Shown piece by piece: positions 58,922 through 64,000 of a stretch of DNA of 64,000 nucleotides. Source of the stretch: Dryococelus australis (lineage: Eukaryota; Arthropoda; Insecta; Phasmatodea; Phasmatidae); contig CM057003.1 of the NCBI GenBank assembly GCA_029891345.1, forward strand, positions 14,486,709 through 14,550,708, given 5' to 3'. The notes under the pieces are model-generated. The model saw only the letters and a program-made list of their open reading frames with translations, was not told the DNA's origin and did not search any database. Every line of letters begins with the position of its first letter. Position 1 is the stretch's first letter. A program made the translations under genes and the position numbers.

Positions 58922-58930
<9 letters not shown>
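57795..58930. mobile_element. Second MITE-like family, copy C, containing an inverted-repeat insertion
   Basis: Left blocks TTCCGAATCAAACTTTTGAA and ATGACACGCTTGGTTCTTTC match copies A and B. Right blocks GCATGAGGCGGAGGAATATC and AAGCAGGGCTTCAGGAAAGT match them too. Between about 57900 and 58690 lies a palindromic region where TTTGTATAGGGGCAATGAAA and TATTTTGTTG on the left mirror TTTGACCCTATACAAA and CAACTAAACATATC on the right, suggesting a nested element. Confidence 0.55.

Positions 58931-58993
<63 letters not shown>
58928..58993. repeat. (TG)n(TA)n microsatellite
   Basis: A compound run of TG followed by TA dinucleotides at the right edge of copy C. Confidence 0.95.
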
Positions 58994-58994
<1 letters not shown>

Positions 58995-61332
58995 CCTTCG
59001 CTTCGATCAGTTCCTCCCCAATAATTTCTTCAGCTGCCCAAATAATTGAATCTCGAGAGTTTAATAAATGACTGCGTAGAAATTCTCTTCTATACTTATT
59101 AAACAGTTACGTGAATATGTAGGTATTACATGTTTTTACGATTAATTTGTCTGGGTTTTTATCACACTGTTTTTTCAATTGCTGTAAAATCCAATGAAAG
59201 TTTTTAGATGCCATTTATGAATCATGCACTCTTAAAAACAGTCTCTGAAGTACGAGAAACGCAGGTACTGAATATAATACAGAAACAAATGAGGTGCGCT
59301 TTACTACAAGACAAACGCAATCTCGTTATTGATTATATTATTACGTTATTCGGAATGATAAACCGAAAATGCAACAAAGTGATTTTAAAAATTATAATTA
59401 AAGACGATAACATAGCATATGCAACAAAAGAAGCGCGCATAAAACTCTTTCTTCAGTTAATTCTAAAGGGACTGGCCTGGTAATAAGACCTCGTTCTGCC
59501 AATGCCAAATAAAGAAACATTTTATTCCCTTATATTCCCTAATAAGGAACTTCGCCAGTAGTTTTCTCACGTGAAGTTGGGAATTTTTTCTTTTTTTTTT
59601 AATTTTGCCTGTATAGTTGGCCGGAGTTGAATCGCACGAACAAACACATCCTAATAGAGTTACTCAGTTGGCACTATCACTGAATACAAGAGTGATACAA
59701 ATAATACGACACTCTATACGAAGTGATTAAGCAATGAAAAATGACAAATATTTATTAAACCAAGAACGGATAGTAATGGAGCAACTGACATCGGTGTCGA
59801 AACAATAACTTAATATTGAAAGTAGCCTGTCCCTGTAGAAATTTTTGGTGTAGAAATCAGCGATAAATCTGGCAGATGACTCTCGTTAACATCGCATTTG
59901 AAGGCATTCTAGTACATATTGCACCCCTGTAAGATTCAATAGGCAAATACATTAACAATTCAGTGAACCTGGGCAGGGTTAAAACATCGCTTATCCTTCA
60001 TAACCACGGATAATAAAGCTGCAATACAATAGAAAAAATAAGTTTTTCCTGCTAACTGACTGGCATACTTTGCTTTAAACATGCATGCCAATAGTTTTGA
60101 TTAGGTAATCAAATAATTCTTCTGTGTTGAAACACCTAAGAAAAAGAATGTTTTCAACACTCCTGTGATTGTACATATCGGAGTAATTAGTGGTATACTG
60201 CTTAAAATTAATTACGGTAATTTTCAAACCGGTGGACGATTTATGATATTACTTACTGAATTCAGGGTACATAGTACTTCAGCACACCAATGTTAAATCA
60301 GATCAGATAAATTGTACCAGAGATCTTAAGAGTAGATGCCATGAAGGTATTGAAAACAACATAAAATAAAAATATTAGGTGGCTTTCGATAGTACCTCTT
60401 TCATTTTTAAAAAAATGGTATGAAGTAGCTGAGGATTTACTACGATAAGATAATAGAGTTTAATCTCAGGCTCCATCTTTCAGCACATTTAGTGCATACA
60501 TTTAGTTCATACAATACCCGCACCCGCCACATTTTTTACTAGCTATGCATGCAGCTAATGGCTAGTGTGTTTTTTTTTTTTTTTTTTCAAAGGTTGGTTT
60601 TCATAAGTCTGCTCCAGTCGTGATTCGACCCTATAGACAACAAAATATTCAAAGCTGTGTAGTCAAAATTTTTCGAACGTTGCAAAAGCCCATCCCCTTT
60701 CCACAACAAACGCGTGAGTTCTCCCTTAATTCAGAGAGTAATATTTTCCGTAGAAAGAAAGTATGTTTTCCTGTCACTTAAACCAAACAAAATATAAAAC
60801 TGGATACTGTGAAACTGCGATGCGTTCTCTATACGGGAATTTTGAATTCCTGATGCGCGACTTCCTACAGCAAAATCAATCTACTTGCTTTGCTTTCAAC
60901 GACCCGGACAAGATGGCACTGCATGCTGCCGTTTCGAGCGGCACACGCTAGATGGCATGCATTTGCAGTCGTGGTGGACAGCGTACAGCCAAAAATATGA
61001 TTCTTTTACCATATTTGGTACAGCTCTCTTATTCTGTAAGATGCGATACAGCTAGCGGAAAAAAATTGAAGTAGTTTGCCATCTGCCGAGTGATATTTGA
61101 CAACACACACATAAACACTGTTTTTGTAGTATTTTTAGAAAATGTATTGTACCGTAAAAACCTAGACCTTAGACTCCAAAACTGTTAGGTACGTGTAACC
61201 AGGCCTTATAGTTTTGCATCGTACAAATACCGCCTAGACTCGTCTTAAAATAAACACTATTACACTAGTATTTAAAACAATGTTCACAAATGCGCAGGGA
61301 AAAAAAACATATATATTTGTGTTTGTTTGTGT
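58994..61332. other. No gene recognised; missing 5' exon of the takeout-like gene not found
   Basis: I searched the minus strand for a short ATG exon with a signal peptide ending one base into a codon before a GT and found no convincing one. Other frames are short. A T-run lies at 60571-60588. Confidence 0.4.
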
Positions 61333-62494
61333 GTATCACAATAGCACGACGAGGTGCGATATTGTGAAGAGGGCTTTAGCACGGCCATATCACAATAGCA
61401 CGACGAGGTGCGATATTGTGAAGAGGGCCTTAGCACGGCCGTATCACGATAGCACGACACGAGGTGCGATATTGTGAAGAGGGCTTTAGCACGGCCGTAT
61501 CACGATAGCACGACACGAGGCGCGATATTGTGAAGAGGGCTTTAGCACGGCCGTATCACGATAGCACGACACGAGGCGCGATATTGTGAAGAGGGCTTTA
61601 GCACGGCCATATCGCAATAGCACGACGAGGTGCGATATTGTGAAGAGGGCTTTAGCACGGCCATATCGCAATAGCACGACGAGGTGCGATATTGTGAAGA
61701 GGGCCTTAGCACGGCTATATCACGATAGCACGACACGAGGTGCGATATTGTGAAGAGGGCCTTAGCACGGCCGTATCACGATAGCACGACACGAGGCGCG
61801 ATATTGTGAAGAGGGCCTTAGCACGGCCGTATCACGATAGCACGACACGAGGCGCGATATTGTGAAGAGGGCCTTAGCACGGCCGTATCACGATAGCACG
61901 ACACGAGGTGCGATATTGTGAAGAGGGCTTTAGCACGGCCGTATCACGATAGCACGACACGAGGCGCGATATTGTGAAGAGGGCCTTAGCACGGCCGTAT
62001 CACGATAGCACGACACGAGGTGCGATATTGTGAAGAGGGCCTTAGCACGGCCGTATCACGATAGCACGACACGAGGCGCGATATTGTGAAGAGGGCTTTA
62101 GCACGGCCGTATCACGATAGCACGACACGAGGTGCAATATTGTGAAGAGGGCTTTAGCACGGCCATATCACAATAGCACGACGAGGTGCGATATTGTGAA
62201 GAGGGCCTTAGCACGGCCGTATCGCAATAGCACGACGAGGTGCGATATTGTGAAGATGGCTTTAGCACGGCCGTATCACAATAGCACGACGAGGTGCGAT
62301 ATTGTGAAGAGGGCCTTAGCACGGCCGTATCGCAATAGCACGACGAGGTGCGATATTGTGAAGAGGGCCTTAGCACGGCCGTATCACAATAGCACGACGA
62401 GGTGCGATATTGTGAAGAGGGCTTTAGCACGGCCGTATCACAATAGCACGACGAGGTGCGATATTGTGAAGATGGCTTTAGCATGGCCATATCA
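61333..62494. repeat. 54/56-bp satellite, about 21 units
   Basis: Units follow GTATCACRATAGCACGAC(AC)GAGGYGCGATATTGTGAAGAGGGCYTTAGCACGGCC, given here as positions: two length classes, 54 bp (GCACGACGAGG) and 56 bp (GCACGACACGAGG). They occur in blocks: short, short, long x3, short x2, long x7, then short to the end. Each unit contains an inverted repeat, TCACAATAGCAC against GTGCGATATTGTGA with a two-base bulge. Frames on both strands run through the 54-bp blocks because 54 is divisible by three; they are not genes. Confidence 0.95.
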
Positions 62495-64000
62495 GCTTAA
62501 GTTAGTTTTTGCTGCAGAATTACTTCCATGCAAGAAGGCGAACAAGTGAACAAAATGCTGTTTTTGAAACTGCGAGATGTGAATGCTGATTTTCAAAAAT
62601 TGCGTTCAGCCCTGATTTTATTAGCAGACTTACCACGCTTTAAAATATATTAAGTGCACTAGCGCAAGTAAGTATGAAGGGAATTTGTGACTTCCATTTC
62701 CACCAAATATCTTGTACCTCATTAACATTTGAAGGGCTCTATAGATCATAATAAAGCAGGGAGAAAAATTGCATTTTTCCTTACACTATTTTAATTGGCT
62801 AACATTTCTTAAGCCTGGGCACAGTTGTAACAATGGGCTCGTACACAACGTAACACAAGCACAGTGGCCTAGTTACTACTGATATAACGATAACAATATT
62901 CCTGGTTGTTTATGTTCTTACATTTACAACCGAGGAAATAAAGTTGTGTGTAGTTGGTAGCATTTCTTGTCGAGAAGAATTATTTTATATAAATGTAATA
63001 AATAAATATAAATATGTGAATGTAAATATGTGAATGCAAATAAGTAAGGAATGTAAAATAATGGCAGCGATGTTCAGGATCTGAATCCACATCAGCCCAC
63101 TTCAAACCCGTCACCTCTATCAATTGAACTACCAAGCTAGAGCTTCTTACACAATAGAAAACTTTAGTATTTGACTTAACGTGTCCTTTCCTCTGACGAC
63201 ACCACCAATACGCAATACAATATTGTAAAGTCAGAGATTAGACAATTGAACATCGGTTCTACCAGCTTCGTAAAAGTGCGTATCTTGTTACGTAAATAAT
63301 TATTATATTATCCAGGAATGCATTTTACGCGCCTTTTATAATTATAGGCTTAACATTTTTATTAAAAGTTTATTTCAAAACAAAAAAAAACTAATTTGTT
63401 TACTTTATTAAAATATGCCAATTCATATATTTCCTCTTCGCATTATATTTCTTTGCCATTTTTTTAAATTTAAGACGAGCTTTGTTAAATATACCGAGAT
63501 TAAAATCGCCCTACAATAAAATAATGCACTTTCCACATGCCCTCTGATAGTTTCTCGGCAAAATGGCTGTTTGACTTTGACTTTAAATTTCAACTTTTCA
63601 GAATCGTAAAGTCAAGAGTGATTGACTCTACCTTTGACAGTTCCATTGTGTCAAGCTATGTAAGAAACAACATGTCGGAAAGCAAACGTAAAGTCAAATG
63701 GTAAAATCAAATGTTAAAGTTTTCAATTGTGTAAGGGCCTTAACACTGAATAAAAAGGGAAAAATATGTGTAGTATTATACTTTATCGGAAATATTTAGC
63801 TTTACATTGCACGCCCTGTCTTTTCATTCTTAGTTTTATTGGTAATATTAGGGCTGTACGGAACGAAAGACTGAATGATCTTGTGTCCTCCCCGATTGCA
63901 TTAAAATCCTTATTGGCCTATTTGAATCACAGTGAAAAACATATAATGTGTTACTGTTGGCTATACAGGAACTGCTGTTAGTTGCATGCACTGAAGAGTA
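62495..64000. other. No gene recognised; one tRNA-like stretch
   Basis: AT-rich, with only the tRNA-like stretch listed next and a short (AAATATGTGAATGT)-type duplication near 63010-63050. Confidence 0.45.
63073..63152 (-). mobile_element. tRNA-like head, possible SINE fragment
   Basis: On the minus strand: AGCTTGGTAGTTCAATTGAT resembles an A box region, and GTGGATTCAGATCCTGAAC holds a B-box-like GATTCAGATCC about 40 bases later. No cloverleaf closes. It is unrelated to the SINE at 18.5 and 49.1 kb beyond the promoter boxes. Confidence 0.35.

Noticed and set aside
61280..62549. Repeat proteins on both strands, and possible CRISPR array
   Set aside because: This is a eukaryotic satellite with no variable spacers; frames follow from the 54-bp period.

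Overview
The window is insect nuclear DNA: AT-rich, intron-rich and dense in repeats. Two multi-exon genes with typical insect families sit on the minus strand, a CYP3-clan (CYP6-like) cytochrome P450 and a takeout / juvenile-hormone-binding-like secreted protein. The long introns and the number of MITEs, foldback elements, tRNA-derived SINEs and satellites fit a large-genome, probably hemimetabolous insect (a cockroach or relative is my guess; the species cannot be fixed from this sequence).

Layout. 0-1.1 kb: a decayed leucine-rich-repeat (Toll-like ectodomain) pseudogene. 1.8-9.4 kb: scattered MITEs and a 126-bp satellite (7.88-8.64 kb). 9.65-14.6 kb: a ~4.9-kb element with ~1.4-kb imperfect inverted arms carrying mirrored 18-bp minisatellites. 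15.9-21.9 kb: the P450 gene (four exons recognised, last exon not found), whose introns hold a SINE and a dead mariner/IS630-type transposase. 23.2-23.8 kb: a decayed reading frame that looks like a transposon-associated insect family. 25.7-28.3 kb: a possible retroelement scrap, a foldback with a (TA)26 centre, and one copy of a ~430-bp repeat that recurs at 34.9 kb. 28-39 kb: essentially no recognisable genes. 39.06-40.85 kb: a degenerate ~280-bp tandem array. 41.1-42.0 kb: a 5'-truncated non-LTR reverse transcriptase. 46-48.8 kb: nested MITEs. 48.8-57.8 kb: the takeout-like gene (four exons, 231 residues; signal-peptide exon not found), its introns filled with MITEs, a SINE, a 10 x 32-bp minisatellite, a 3.8-kb TIR transposon and a foldback. 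61.3-62.5 kb: a 54/56-bp satellite of about 21 units.

The dominant theme is one family of terminal inverted repeats (tip like GGCTGTTCACGG) that caps several different internal bodies and crowds the exons of the takeout-like gene. No pathway links the two genes directly, although both families handle small hydrophobic molecules. Exon boundaries were derived by hand from splice signals and phase; repeat boundaries are approximate unless stated.
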